Shown in pieces: positions 14,001-27,205 of a stretch of 64,000 nucleotides of DNA. A model generated the notes under the pieces. The model searched no databases, was not told the origin of the DNA, and worked only from the letters and a program-made list of their open reading frames with translations. Source of the DNA: Isoetes taiwanensis (lineage: Eukaryota > Streptophyta > Lycopodiopsida > Isoetales > Isoetaceae); the NCBI GenBank assembly GCA_021234155.1, contig JAJEKV010000002.1:6519266-6583265 (forward strand), given 5' to 3'. Every line of letters starts with the position of its first letter. Within the stretch, counting starts at the first letter, position 1. A program made the position numbers and the translations under genes.

Positions 14001-14560
14001 CTATTGGAATCCCCGTGCATTGCTCCTCTTAGAGGGTAAGCCAAGAAAAACAAAGGTGGGAACTACAACTCTTCCTCAAGTATCTAGTTTTGAAACCATA
14101 GAGTTTTTGGCCCAAAGTACGTACTTTTGAATCGATACATGGTAATATAAATTTGGTTCTAGATTTAATATCAATAGATGTGGGTATTCTAGGGCAATAA
14201 ATCCTGTGCACTATATGTTTTAAGCTCTATGCATATGGCCACCTGCCGGCTTATATCTTGGTTATATTTAGGTGACCTTGGTCAGAGAGGTCCAAACAAT
14301 CCAGTTGACAATTTTGATAGAAACTGTCTAAGTTATCCACAGACTGCTATAAGGTCCGTACCGCCTCCAGCCGATATATATTTATATTTCTTATATATTT
14401 ATATATGTTAACCTACTTCCTGGAGCATAATGGTCCTATTTAATCGTAAATTAATGCTATGTAGTGGGCACCTAGCATTTCCGCTAGGACCCTCATCAAG
14501 ACCTTACATAGTTTTTTATTCTATTCTAAAAATAGCTTTAATGCAAATACTCGCTATAAG
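11076..14560 (+). repeat. Tandem unit copy 1
   Basis: First copy of the array. It starts abruptly after the TATGGTTTTACT flank of the (TA) element, without the junction segment that precedes copies 2 and 3 (TTAATGCTAT, GTGGGCAC, TTTCCGCT words). It includes a TA-rich stretch near 14380-14410. Confidence 0.85.
13102..13567 (-). other. Possible degenerate coding segment inside the unit
   Basis: The minus strand reads VEWVIPGSKTKKGTERTLKI and then MFDEAANNAKAVENVILMK in adjacent frames. The third copy (20034-20348) gives related peptides, such as RAANAKRFENANIDEEVLAL, and upstream TLERLDLIYGWQLVLSH at about 20500. A peptide shared between copies is expected simply because the DNA is duplicated, so it is weak evidence for a gene. 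The protein is not recognised and every copy is broken. Confidence 0.2.
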
Positions 14561-17500
14561 AACATACCAGCTTTTTAGAAGTGGAATGAGGTCCCGAAAG
14601 CATGGTATTTGAGCCCGTAATCTTGTTTTAGAGTGCTGATGATGATGATCCATATCGCTTTCCCACAGCCATTGTCCAGAAAATAAGATATAATTCTGGC
14701 CCATGTCAAAGCCATTGTCCGTAGTAAACAAAGATATAATCTCCGCCACATATCGGGCCTTGGTGCATGTTGGGTAAAGATAATTACAATGATATTGCAG
14801 TAATTACTTGTGGCCTCGCCATCTTTTCCAAGCATTAAGGACCAGCCAACATCAATCCAAGATAAGCAATGGCGTGCATTAAATTTAACTGTAAGGAGTA
14901 ATCTGTTCAATCATTCTTTATGCATGCTTTACCATTCAAAGATATGATGGTTTGTACTACGGCTGGCACTTGCATCCGAGAATAGGAAAACCCAGCCTTC
15001 CTCAAATTCGATCCATGTTGATCGGATATTTCTGATCCATCGCTTGTAATCCGCCATGTAGAGTAGAATATAAGGATCATACATATTTCTGTGAAGTATT
15101 TTCTGGTTAATTCATCCAATAACCAGATAAAAGCACCGAGAACCTCGGAAGCAATTTCATGAAGTTTCAGGAACCGATTAAAAAATATAGGCCGGACATT
15201 GCATAGTTAATAATAATGGAGCTCGCTAATGCAACTTCAAGAATATGTGGAGTGCAAGTTTTAGCATTTTAAGGTGTTCGTGCATCCGTGAAGCAAGTTT
15301 TAGCATCCTCAGAAGGGTCACACGTCCTAGAACGCAAACAAAAAAGTTTCAGATATATACTATCCTCTACGATTAGGATCTTAACGAAGCTAAGGCACTA
15401 CTCCACACTTGACCACTAATTCACAAATGGAGACAAATTTTGTCCCGCACTACCTGTGCCCAATGCTTAACAGATGTATAAGCAAAGATAAACAATGGAT
15501 ATAATCCGATTCGCATAGAAATGTCACGCATCATTGTTATATGTATGCCTGAAGTTCGCTTATATGTAATGGCGGTACAAGCCTATCCCTCGGCCATTTA
15601 TATTGTATGCATATATTAGAGTCAATAGAAGTAGGCATTCTGCTAAACATACCCAAATAATGCAGTGTCAGTGGCCAAAGTAGTAGAAGTAGATCCATGC
15701 ATTCAGGTAAAGTACTAGTCTAAAGCATAAACGCTAGACTACAACATATAAATCTGTTATGCAGTATATGGATGTGAACTTTCGTATCAAGGCAGCCAGC
15801 ATATATTCATGAAAAACCTTAAACCATGCAGTTTAAGATTGATACTAAATAGTTTCAGCATGAGAGACCTGGTGTTTTAGAAACAGAGTTGTCTATAGAG
15901 TCACATAGATCTATTTGTAGATCTGTACATGCATTACTATTAAGCAAAAATCTAGCAGTTTAAAATGCGAGAATTAAGACTCAATCAATAGTGGAAAAAC
16001 CAAATATTCTTTAACTTATACGATTTTACACGATATATTAAGACTGTAGCATTATAGTTTATGCTTTTATGCCAGCATATATAAGCATTCAGCGGCAAGA
16101 GGCAGGCGACATGCAAAGCTAGGATATTTTTGCCAGCATGTTCACGCATGTAACATCATAGGACATGTACGACAGCCGTAATGTTTTTCAAAACGCCTTT
16201 TGCCTCAGTAAAAAAGAAAAAAGCATGACTAGAAGAGTAAATATTATCCATGTTTGCAGATTTTGTTGTAGAAGTGTTGGTGTAGTATGTCCATAATCCA
16301 AGTAACCAGAACTGAAACAAGTCATAAAAGGGGGAACTCCACGCTACCTCGCGAGCCAACCAGCATAAAAATTAGCCAAAATGGGTAAATCATGCAAGGG
16401 CCGCCGTGCAAGGCGACACCCCGCCTTTCATCCCGCCCTCTCATTGTGATGCTAGTGGAAACAGAAAGAGGACTAGAGTTTAAGCAAACAAAAATATTTT
16501 GTAAAGTAGATTATAATCTATTGCTAACAAGAGCACATAAGTCCGCGATCTCATATCTCATTCTATTGCTCTATTGTTCTGGCCCTCGAAGCGCATTAAA
16601 CGCGCACACAAGATGTAGGAAAGCAAATGAAACCCTCATTACGTGCGAGGATGTCGTTAGTATCATCCCTCGGCAGCCATCTGATTATTGTAGATAAGCA
16701 CTCTTCATCAATATTAGCATTCTCGACCGCATTAGCGTACCTCTCATCAAACATCTACTTAATAACACTAGTAGCCCAGCATTTTTGCTCTTTTAACAAT
16801 TTTATTTACATTTTCAAAGTCCCATTTTGGTGCCCTTCTTGCTTTTGGATCCAGGGGATGACCATCTTCCACGCCTTCTTCTTCGTGGTGGCTGGCCTCA
16901 AAGCAGAGCAAAGATTAAACTCAATACTGCACTACCAAGGCGCGAGTGCAAGAGTTTTGCAATGCACCGTGGATGAGCAGATTCCCATCAATTTCTGGAA
17001 ATTCTTTTTCGTGATGCATGTGACAAGACTAGCTGCCACCATAAATCAAACCAAGCGTTCAAGGGTTACTGACGGGATACGTAATTTCCATCAGCATCCG
17101 TGCCATTTTATTTAGAGAATAAGTGCTAAGAATATGCTCATACCTTTTAATTGTGGTCAAGATTTATGAATCTTGCATGGAACTTTGCATACCAATCTAT
17201 GACTCCATAAATCCTTTTTAAAAAAACGAATAATTCATGAATCGGTTACCACACTTAATACCCCATAAGGTAAGTATCGCACCCCAAGCCTAAAAGCAAT
17301 GGGGAGCAATCGACTTTGGGTTTTAAAATCATAAAATGCATACGCATAATAAGAAGCCACAATACTTATGCTTTCCGTGGTAGTGCATTTGTAATGCCAA
17401 AGAAATATGGGCCCTGCGCTCCAGTCATAGCCTATTGGAAATCCTGCGCATTGCTCCTCTTATAGAGGGTAAGTCAAGAAAACAAAGGTGGAATCCAATA

Positions 17501-17991
17501 ACTTTCCAGCGCATCTAGAATGGAAACCATAGAGTTTTTTTGCCCAAAGTACAGCTTTTAAATCAAAGACATGGTAATGAGGTAATTTGTCTTAGGATTT
17601 AATATCAATATGTATCTAGGGCACAAACGTGCACTAGGTATATGTTTTAAGCTCTATGCATATGGCCACCCAAGGGCTTTTATATCTTTGGTTATAATTA
17701 GGTGACCTTTGTCAGAGGTCCAAACAATCCAGTTGACAATTTTGATAGAAATCATTCAAGTTATCCAGTTGTGACCGTATATAAGGTCCAAAATTGCCTC
17801 CAGCGATATATACGAGATGAGAGATGATATATGTTAACCTACCTCCTCGCACCGGAGTTAAGGTCCTATTTGACCGAATTAATGCTATAGGTAGTGGGCA
17901 CTTAGCATTTCCGCTTAGGACCTCTATCAGACCTATATAGTTTTATCTTCCTATTCTCTAAAAATAGCTTAATGCAAATACTGCTTATAAG
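14561..17991 (+). repeat. Tandem unit copy 2
   Basis: Second copy, about 3431 bp. It contains blocks of near identity with copy 3, for example 15926-16101 against 19372-19548. These are interrupted by short clusters of mismatch and indels. Confidence 0.85.
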
Positions 17992-20900
17992 AACATATCA
18001 GCTTTTTAGAAGTGGAAATGAGGTCCCGAAAGTATGGTATTTGAGCCCGGTAATTCGGAGCCGAGGCGACAGAGTTTATCCATATCGCTTTCTCCTAATA
18101 AAGCCATTGTCCGTAAAACAAGACATAATTCCCACGGCGTCAAAGCCATTGTCCAAAACAAAGATATAATTCTCACATAATGTATTTTGCATGCTGCAAG
18201 ATACGCCAATGATATTGCAGTAATTACTTAGGCTCAAGCCATCTTTTTCCGTTATTATGACCAGCCAAATACTGAATCCAAGATAAGCAAATTTATGCAT
18301 AGCCTCCGTAACTGTATATAATCTGTTCAATCATTCTTTATGCATAGCTTAACATCCGTGCAGCATATGATGGTTTGTAATGGCTTTAAGGCACTTGCAT
18401 CCGAGAATAGGAAAACCCAGCTTCCTCTAGCCCTGATCCATAGTGATTCTCTCGATAAAGCCTGGATCCATCAAGCCAGAATCCGCCATGTAGAGCTTAA
18501 TATAAGTGGACTACAAGCATATTTCGTGAAGTATTTTCTATTAAATTATCCACAATCCGTGATAAAAGCACCAGAGAACCCGGAAGCTACCATAGTTAGA
18601 ACATTAAAATATAGTCAACATTGTGACAGTTAATAATAATGCGGAGCTCGCTAATGCAACTTCAAGAATATGTGGAGCGCAAGTTTTAGCATTTTGCTGG
18701 TGTCCCTGTGCATCCGGTGAAGCGTCGAAGCATCCTCAGAAGGCGGGTCACACGTCCCAGAACGCAAACAAAAGTTTCCGCGATATATACTTCATCCCAC
18801 GAATTAGGATCTAATCTAGCCAAGGCACTACTCCACACTTGACCACCACCTCATCTACAAATAAGATGTTTCTTTGTCCCGCACTACCCAGCCCAATGCT
18901 TACTGTGATGTATATGTTGTAAAAGATAAACAATGGATATAACTCGATCTGCAGAAACGTCAGCGCGATCATTGTTATATGTGTATGCTCAAGTTCAAGC
19001 CGCCATAAGTGGCCTATGGCACAAGCCTATCCGTCATTTATATTGTATGCATATATTAGAGTCAATAGAAGTAGGTGACCGCTTTAATGCACTTAAATAA
19101 TGCAAAGTATCGCGGGCCAAAGTAGTAGAAGTAGATCCATGCATTCAGGTAAAGTACTAGTCTAAAGCATCAACGCTAGACTACATCATATAAATCTGTT
19201 ATGCAATATATGGATGTGAACTTTCGTATCAAGGCAGCCAGCATATATTCATGAAAAACCTTAAACCATGCGAAGTTTAAGATTGATACTTTAAAATAGT
19301 TTCAAAGATGAGAGACCCCGGTGGGTTTTAGAAACAGTTATTCAGTAGAGCTCATAGATCTATTTGTGGATCTGTACATGCATTACTATTAAGCAAAAAT
19401 CTAGCAGTTTTAAATGCGAGAATTAAGACTCAATCAATAGTGGAAAAACCAAATATTCTTTAACTTATACGATTTTACACGATATATTAAGACTGTAGCA
19501 TTATAGTTTATGCTTTTATGCCAGCATATATAAGCATTCAGCGGCAAGAGAGGCAAAGGACATGCGTGCTTAGGATATTTTGCTGTTACGTTCACGCATG
19601 TAACATCATAGGACATGCAAAATGCCAGCCAAAATGTTTTTTCAAAAACGCCTTTTGCTCAAAAAGAAAAAAGCATGACTAGAAGAGTAAATATTATCCA
19701 TAAGTGTTTGCAGATTTTGTTGTAGAAGTGTTGGTGTAGTATGTCCATAATCCAAGCAACTTAACTGAAACAATATGTGTTGGGGAACTCCATCGCCACC
19801 CGGTGAGCCAACCAAAGCAAGACAAAAAATTGTTTCAAAAATGGTAACCATGCAAGGGCCGGGCCAGTAAGTACAAGGAGCACTCCCCAGCCTTTCATCC
19901 GCCTCCTTTCTCATTGTGATGTATGGTGGAAAACAAGAAGAGGACTAGAGCTTAAGCAAACAAAAATATTTGGGGAAGTAGACATAATCTGTTGCTAATA
20001 GTAGCACATAAGTCCGCGATCTCATATCTCATTCTATTGCTCTATTGTTCTCGGCCCGAGGCATGTAAAACGCGCATACACAAGATGCAGGGAAAGCAAA
20101 ATGAAACTATTATGTGTGATGTCGCCGTGACATCCCGGCAGCCATCGGATTATTGTAGATAAAGCAAGCACTTCTTCATCAATATTAGCATTCTCGAATC
20201 GCTTTGCATTAGCAGCTCTCATCAAACATCTACTTAATAACACCCAGCAGCTCCAGATTTTGGTTTTAACAATTTTATTGCGATTTTCAAAGTCCGCCTT
20301 TGGTGCCCTTCTTCTTGTTTTGATCCGTGGGGATGACCAATTCTCCACGCTTCTTCATTGTGGGTGTCATCTCACAGAGCAGCACAACCTAACACAGAAT
20401 CACTAAGCAGCGTAAGAGTTTTAATGCACCTGATGAGCAAGATTCCGAACACTCTTGAAATTTTTTCAGATGCATGTGACAAGACTAGTTGCCAGCCATA
20501 AATCAAATCCAAGCGTTCAAGGGTTAATACGATGGCTGCAATTTTATCGCGGTGCATCCAGCCATTTTATTAGAGAATATGCTAAGAATTATGCCTACAT
20601 ACCTTTTAATTGTGGTCAAGATTTATGCAATCTTGTATGGAACTTGGTATACGCAATCTATGACCTATATAAACTCTTTTTAAAAAACTAATAATTATGA
20701 ATGGTTACCACATTAATTCTAATAATTCTCATAAGGTTAGTACGGCACCCCAAGCCCAAAAAGTTACTGGGGAATAACTATGGACTCCTAGTTTTAAAAT
20801 CATAAATGCATATCAGTAATAAGAAGCCACAATACTTATGCTTTCCCCGTAGTGCATTTGCATGCCACAAATATGTCTCAAGGCCCGTGTCATAGCCTAT

Positions 20901-21268
20901 TGGAAACTCTCGTGCATTGCTCCTTATAGAGGTAAGCTCGAGAAAAACAAAGGTGGAATCAATAACTTCCTAAGCATCTAGAATGGAAACCATAGAGCTT
21001 TTTTTGCCCAAAGTACGCTTTTAAATCGCGATTACATGGTAATGAGGTAATTTTGCTCTAGATTTACTATCAATATGTGGTATTCTAGGGCACAATCCGT
21101 GCACTATATGTTTTAAGCTCTATGCATATGGCCACCTGCCGGCTTTATATCTTGCTTATACTTAGGTGACCTTTTGGTCAGAGAGGTCCAGCCAATCCAA
21201 AGAATAATTTTGATAGAAATCGTCCAAGCATCCAGCCAGGACTCGTATATAAGGTCCAAAATTGCCTC
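17992..21268 (+). repeat. Tandem unit copy 3 (truncated)
   Basis: Third copy, about 3277 bp. Homology is lost after AAATTGCCTCCA at 21268, where unrelated sequence (TAATTTCTCCATAATG) begins. Confidence 0.85.
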
Positions 21269-24200
21269 CATAATTTCTCCATAATGAATACACCATTGCA
21301 TCCAATGCATATATAGACAACTCAATAAATGCATGCATATAGCAATGAGAAGACAATAATATATTTTGTCTCCATTCTAAACCGATACAAAACTTAGGGT
21401 TCAATCTAATCTTGGCTAAAGATACAAACTCTTACATAAGTCAAAATAAAGCCGCTCTATTGTTCTTGTTTCATCGCTAACATCTTAAAGCCGCGATCCA
21501 AAACCTATTTGCACCTATCTACAAAGATAAAATATGGTTAAAGTAAACAGCACCGCTTCCATTTCCAACAAACTAAAAATGAATCCGTATCTCTACCGAG
21601 CACAAACAAAATTTGCAGCCCCCGTAGAATCACTATTATATATCTCAGATCTATATTTTCTACCTAGCATTTTCTACCCTCGCATTGAGACTTGACAAAA
21701 AAGACTAAAAGAAAGCAATTGCGAAGAATTCAAAAAGGTTTTTAAGATAAAAATTGTAGCAAGAAAGTAAAAACTCAAATTCATCGCCACTCTTAACGAG
21801 TCCCACTCGAACATCGATATGTTCAAATGTTCCCGCATTAATAATATCGCTTAAGAGTCCAGCGCTACTCAAATGCAAGTGTCACAAAATATAATGTCAA
21901 ATTTTTATCATGGTTGCCTCGTGATTGTTAAACTTCGATAAACATTTTGTTTTGTTCATTTGTGATCTATCAATCCCAAAGCACAACTTCCGTGATCTCG
22001 TATGAAGCCCATTACATATCATGGCCTCTTACTTCCTAAGCAAAATCCTTATGGTAGTCTTAAAGTTAACTATCAAAATAATAGAAACCGAGAAGTTACT
22101 ATTTAGGAGAAACTAAACTCGGCTGATATAATGGTAAATCATGGATACATTTAAACAAGAATTGTTGATCGCTATATCACCTTCACGGCTAAATCATTAA
22201 CGATGAGGAACACAAAATTAGTTAACAAAGAAGGCCGATGGAAAGCAATAAGAGGGTTTCGTGGGCATTTACATTCCAAAATTCTCTTGAGGTTCTCTCT
22301 TCACGCTCTTTAAGAGCAACATGGTAATAATTATTGAAATTATCAAGACCTATGATGCCATCTCCACTTCTTGAGTGCTGAAACGCCTCGTGAACTAATT
22401 AAAAGCCTCGGCAGCCTCCGCGGTGAATTCAGCAATAACAAGGTCTCCACCTTCCTCGCAAAGGACCATAACATGGATCGAGGATTATTATATTAAATAA
22501 TGTGCTAATTAGCCCAATTATTGAGTCCAATCTACAACCAAGAGTATGTGGAATCGACAAATGATGAATTCACAAGTTTATGCATGTGGTAAAAAAAGGG
22601 TCTTAACCTACTTTTTTCTAAAGCTGACCAGGACCCCATTTGCCCAAATGGCGTCAGCGACAGCTGATGGAAATGGGTTGGTGATCCAATTATAAATACC
22701 ATGCAGCTCGTTTCTGGCGATGCAAAACAAAAATCACTACAAATGTGCAAAAGACTTGTGCTTGAAGTGCGAATAATGTAAAAAAAATTGGTTCCAGTGG
22801 TCCCACGCTATAAATGAGAAATACAAAGAAGCGTGAACGCCTTCAGAAGACCCATCCGCATGTGGTGCTCCAAATTTGAAGATGTAAGATGTCGGAGCTG
22901 AAACATCTTGTATGGTTGTTGGAGCTCACCGCAGCAGTCTTGTGAATTAACCTTCCTTCCAAAATGGAGGTTATTTCATTCGTAGGCCTCCATAAAGCAA
23001 ATTTCACTTCGCTTTTATGGCGAAAGAAGCAAGAAAATCTTCATCCCATTACCTCATAAAATGGACTTATGATATAACTCGGCTTCTACTATCTTCCGTA
23101 TGCGTTCTTGCCCCGATTAAAAGCGATAGCAGGTACAACTTATACCCAAAACTCATATGGGTGTATACCTCGATGGAGAAAAACTCATACGTTGGATCAA
23201 GGTAATTAATGATAAGAAAAAGATTGGCTTCTAAGAACACTCTGTCTTGCCATGATAGGGTGACCATAATCAAAATTACAGCCTAATCCACGAATTCAAA
23301 AATTAAGGTTTCAAAGAGGAGAATTTCCTCCTAAGAGTTCATGAGCTCCTATTTCGCTAGCCAAGCCCATCCAATACAATGGTCAAACAAGTTGGGAGAA
23401 GACAACCTTTAAATGGGATGGAGATGGTTCCATGCCAATGGCCTCCCTGAATCAGTAAATAACCGCGACAATATCATAAGACCAATCCAGATCCGATAAT
23501 TCCCAAGCCCCTCGATCCAACTCCAATCGGCCCCGCCAAGAAAAAAGGATCATGAGTGACATAGAAGTGCTGATGCAGTAACTGAAGGTGGAACATCATC
23601 ACAAACAGAGACAACAATTACATTCGTGATGCAATGTAAAAGGCAAGTGGGTGCAAAACAAAACAACCAAACAAAACAACAAAGATATCCGGCAGGTGGA
23701 AGACAAAGAACCCAAACATGGGAGTCAAACTTTACAAATTCTCGTAAGATGGAGAGGTTATACAAAGAATAGTCCCCGCCTCCTCGCAAAATTGTGGAAA
23801 TCCCCGAGCAACAAAGAAAAAAGTGTCAATTAATCAACAACAGTGAAAAATCCCAATCACTCGGACCCTCATGGAATTGTGGAGATACAGAGTCGCTTAT
23901 ACATTTTTAGAAATAGGGATATCAAAGATCCGGACTGATCCAAGACAATGAGAATGGAAATATGAGAGGGTGAGATAGGCCCAGGTTTTCTAAGCCACAA
24001 CTCTCGAAGAGGGAGGATCATGCAAGCAATTAGGGACAATGAAACCCTCAAGATTGGTTTGAGAAGCCAGAATATCAGTGGAATAGAGGAGAAGTTTTAA
24101 ATCCGAGAAGACATTACCTAAAACAAAATATGGAAGAGCAAAAATTACCATTCCAAGGTTAAAATCCACAGGTTGGCTACTGGGAAAATGATTTCGTCGA

Positions 24201-25319
24201 TGAGAAAACTACAGATCCAACATGACTTACTTTTCCCCTCGCTTAATGCCGCGACTCAACCAACCAATTCGCCAGATACATTTTGGGAATGGCAAATAGC
24301 CAGCAGCAGGCCACATGGAGCATGGCTATCACAGTGGAACCCAAGGGATCTAATCGGAAATGAGATTGTAATGGGTTGACATGGGATGCCAATACATCCT
24401 TCTTTTGGCCTCTACACAGCTCGAAGCATGCATAGAAGCCCAAACAATGAAACGAGAGTGGAGCTTGCGACGAGCTTACACTACTCCGACAATCCGGAAG
24501 ATGCCATAACTACAAAAATGCCACCAAGGAAGGCTGTGGAGTATCCCATAAACGCAAACGGTGCAGATATGTGGACGCCTGCTTCTCGGTGAATGCACAA
24601 AGAGTTAGATAAGAGGAAGGAAGATGGTGCAGAGAAATGGTATGACCTTCGGGTCACCAACGCTGTGGCAGTAAAGATGCAAGGAGTGAGAAATAAATGG
24701 AAGTGGACTCCCCGCGACCGGGCTCTTCATCGGTGAACGCTGACCAGAATGCTCCTCCATGATCGCAGCCGGAAATGGACAAACGGCGATTGGCATGCAA
24801 AGTGCTATTTTTATAGGCCCAGGTCTCTCCTCGCATGCATCAAACAAGGGCTCCAAAATTTTAATGCATGCACGGATAAGCGGGATGCGTACGCTCAGGC
24901 CTACCGCAGGACCCTCGATTTGCCTTTCGGGAGCGCTAAACCAAACCAGATTCCTGAATTAAGGTTTAACACCTGATTGGATTTCAATGCCATGATTCTA
25001 GCCCCTGTGGTGGATCCGGTGAGCCTTAACAAAGAATGATGCGAGAGAAGAGAAGCGATCCACTGTGCAAATTGTGAGCCGGAAAAGACCAGCTTATCGG
25101 GTTTTCGAGGCCGTGAGATTGATCGCATGTTCCAGCCACGCCTCAATTTAATGCTGGGTTTCTCCACCGGCTATTGAGGCGTAAAGGGTAGCTCCAAAAA
25201 AATGTGACAACCACGCATTATCGCCGGAATGCAAATCCAAAAAGGAGGAAAGCAGAACCGATGCAAAACCAGAGGAGAGAAATTTTCCTTTTGTCGCTCA
25301 TTATTTTACACTACACCAT
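21269..25319. other. No recognisable gene
   Basis: Short frames on both strands overlap heavily. At 24.1-25.2 kb both strands stay fairly open (for example 24901-25167 on the minus strand, 88 codons), and the region is somewhat richer in G+C, but nothing matches a family I know. No repeats were noticed. Confidence 0.35.
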
Positions 25320-25634
25320 TGACTCGGCCATTAATTTTTCTGCCAATCTCAGCATTTATTGCATTTCTTAATCGGGCCAAATCTTGACCATTAATCCATC
25401 ATTTCGACGGTTTAGATTTAAAAGCCCCAAAGAAAGGGGCTTTGATCCAAAACCATCGGCCCTAAACATGGATCTGCGGGAGACTCAGCCAGACACCGCA
25501 GAATGTCTTATATATAAGGGGTGTTTTTCTGGTGGGATTGAGGTGGCTTCACAGACCGCTTGGATCTCACAATCTAAACCGGCTCCAGACGGGCTTACAC
25601 TTCTGGGCTGCCTAGATTCAAATAATTGTATTTA

Positions 25635-25676
<42 letters not shown>

Positions 25677-25690
25677 AGAAATTTAGCACC
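25320..25690 (-). mobile_element. (TA)-ended element, copy 2 (half)
   Basis: The block has AAAAGCCCC, then AAAGGGGCTTT near 25421-25442, a GC-richer middle, AATAATTGTATTTAGA, and a (TA)n tract ending in TACACAAG. The AGCCCC/GGGGCT hairpin word and the ATAATTGTAT boundary before the TA tract are shared with 51.97-52.3 kb and 60.40-60.61 kb, and inverted at 35.46-35.6 kb. Confidence 0.5.
25637..25672. repeat. (TA)n microsatellite
   Basis: Uninterrupted TA dinucleotides, about 18 units, forming the core end of the element at 25320-25690. Confidence 0.95.
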
Positions 25691-26329
25691 GCCCCATGCT
25701 GTATGTTCCTACGGTGCAAGTTGTTACGATATCTTTAAAATATTACTCTTATTATTTGAATTGAAGCTATGGTTCCTAAGGTTTTATGCCAAGGAAGGTG
25801 TTGAGCCACACCAAATCAAAAACTTTGGTCCCTAGGACACCTTTAAAGCTCAAGCATTGTGTTGGAATACATAAGAACCTTTCAATGCCTAGGAGGCACT
25901 TTTAGGAACCTACATTACTTTTCTCATTTTCTTGTGTGTCAAAAGATGAGGGTCAGAGGGACCGACTTGTTTTTTGGTATAAATGTTGAACCACAAGTGG
26001 TTCATCATGTTTATCTAGCTTACAGTTTGGGGCAATGTGGTGAAGAATGCAAGGATCTAAGATTAAGAGTGTATTTCTGAATGGTCTACACGAAGAGGTG
26101 GATATTGACAGTTTGGCCATGTCGCTGTAAAAATATAAACATTTTGAGGAGGTAATTAGAGCATAGTGGCAATGTTCATCCCTTTGCAAGGATGTACTTG
26201 ATTGATCTTTATAGAAAATCCTCCTTTCTTCTTCACTTGAGTTGTTTAAATTGTCTTAATCAGCTTCTATCCGCATTGTTTGGTGGAAGATATATAGGAT
26301 GTTATTGTGATGGGAAACTGTGTTGAACA
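25691..26329. other. No recognisable gene
   Basis: Two short frames occur (25626-25835 and 25859-26080, plus strand) without recognisable motifs. No repeat was seen. Confidence 0.3.
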
Positions 26330-26480
26330 CTCCTAGATTTCCCAAGGATTTTATAAAGATTCCCCTTTAGTTTCCTATGAAATTCCTTTTTAGATTCTAT
26401 AAAGATTCCTCCGAACTCCTTTTAGATTCCTCTGGATTTTTATGAGATTCGCTTAGATTTTGTAGGATTTCCCAAGTTTT
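26330..26480 (-). repeat. Degenerate GAATCT-type repeat
   Basis: AGATTCC words recur about every 10-20 bp (AAGATTCCCC, TAGATTCTATAAAGATTCC, TTAGATTCCTCTGG). This is the reverse complement of the GGAATCTNN repeat that forms the large arrays at 32.7-35.3 and 61.3-62.0 kb. Confidence 0.7.
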
Positions 26481-27094
26481 AACCCTCGCTTTAAAGCAGA
26501 GGTTAAGTAAATGTGAGTAGCTCATAAACTCTTGTCAGCACAAAGTACCAAGCTTTAACCCCTCGTCGAAGCGAGAGTAAGTTTTGGCAAATGTGGCAGC
26601 CTTTACAAACTTGGTTACATTAAAAGTGAATCGGAGCCATAGTCGATGGCCGTGACATGATTTTTATAGGCCCTTGTCCCTATATTCAAATAAGCTTTGT
26701 ATGCCCTTATCTCATGTTCTTCTAGAGGAGGTTTGGAATTTGCAGCATAAAATGGACTTGATGGCATTCTTTAATTCCTTTTTGAATACTCCGCAGGAAG
26801 AAGCGGAGCTTTGAGAAGTCTATGAGCATTTCACCTATTTTGCTGTACTGCCCTCGGGTTGAGAAAGTGCCTATTTCTTTAAACTTCTTTCTTCTTAAAC
26901 TTTCCACAAATGACTGAGTGTCCCATGTCTAAGGTGTGTCACTTTAGCAGATCTAATTAATTTTTGTACAATGAGGAATTGTACTATGTATGGTTGTAGC
27001 AAGTCCTTGTATAATGAGGGATTGTAATATGAATGGTTATTTTTATTGTGAGGATTGTATAATGGTACTTTGGTGGTCAAAGTACCAATTTATG

Positions 27095-27205
27095 AATTTT
27101 TTCCTAGGTTCTTTGAGATTTCATGAAGGTTCTATAGTATTCCATAAAGATTCCCTTGGCCTTTGTTAATTTGTTTGAGATTCCCCTAATTCTATCAAGA
27201 ATAGA
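27095..27205 (-). repeat. Degenerate GAATCT-type repeat
   Basis: AAAGATTCCC, GAGATTCCCC and several diverged relatives occur. This is a small decayed patch in the same orientation as the one at 26330-26480. Confidence 0.5.

Larger units (their letters stand above)
11076..21268 (+). repeat. Tandem array, ~3.45 kb unit, almost three copies
   Basis: Landmarks recur in the same order at a nearly constant spacing. AACATACCAGCTTTTTAGAA occurs at 11081 and 14561, with a one-base variant at 17992. A TTTTAAGCTCTATGCATATG word occurs near 14218, 17643 and 21110. A GAGACCTGGTGTTTTAG word occurs near 12418 and 15868, with a variant near 19314. The periods are about 3430-3480 bp. The last copy stops at about 21268, right after AAATTGCCTCCA, so it lacks the ~170-300 bp junction segment seen before copies 2 and 3. 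No terminal repeats or transposon proteins were recognised. Copies differ by many small clustered indels. Confidence 0.9.

Noticed and set aside
16627-17115. 162-codon plus-strand ORF in tandem copy 2
   Set aside because: Not preserved in the other two copies, where frameshifts destroy it. No motif.
11076-21268. Tandem array considered as an LTR retrotransposon with repeated LTRs
   Set aside because: No gag-pol motifs, primer-binding site or TG...CA termini were seen; the units are head-to-tail over their full length.
24100-25200. Region with fairly open frames on both strands, considered as a TE or gene
   Set aside because: No RT, integrase, transposase or other motif could be recognised, and the strands conflict.
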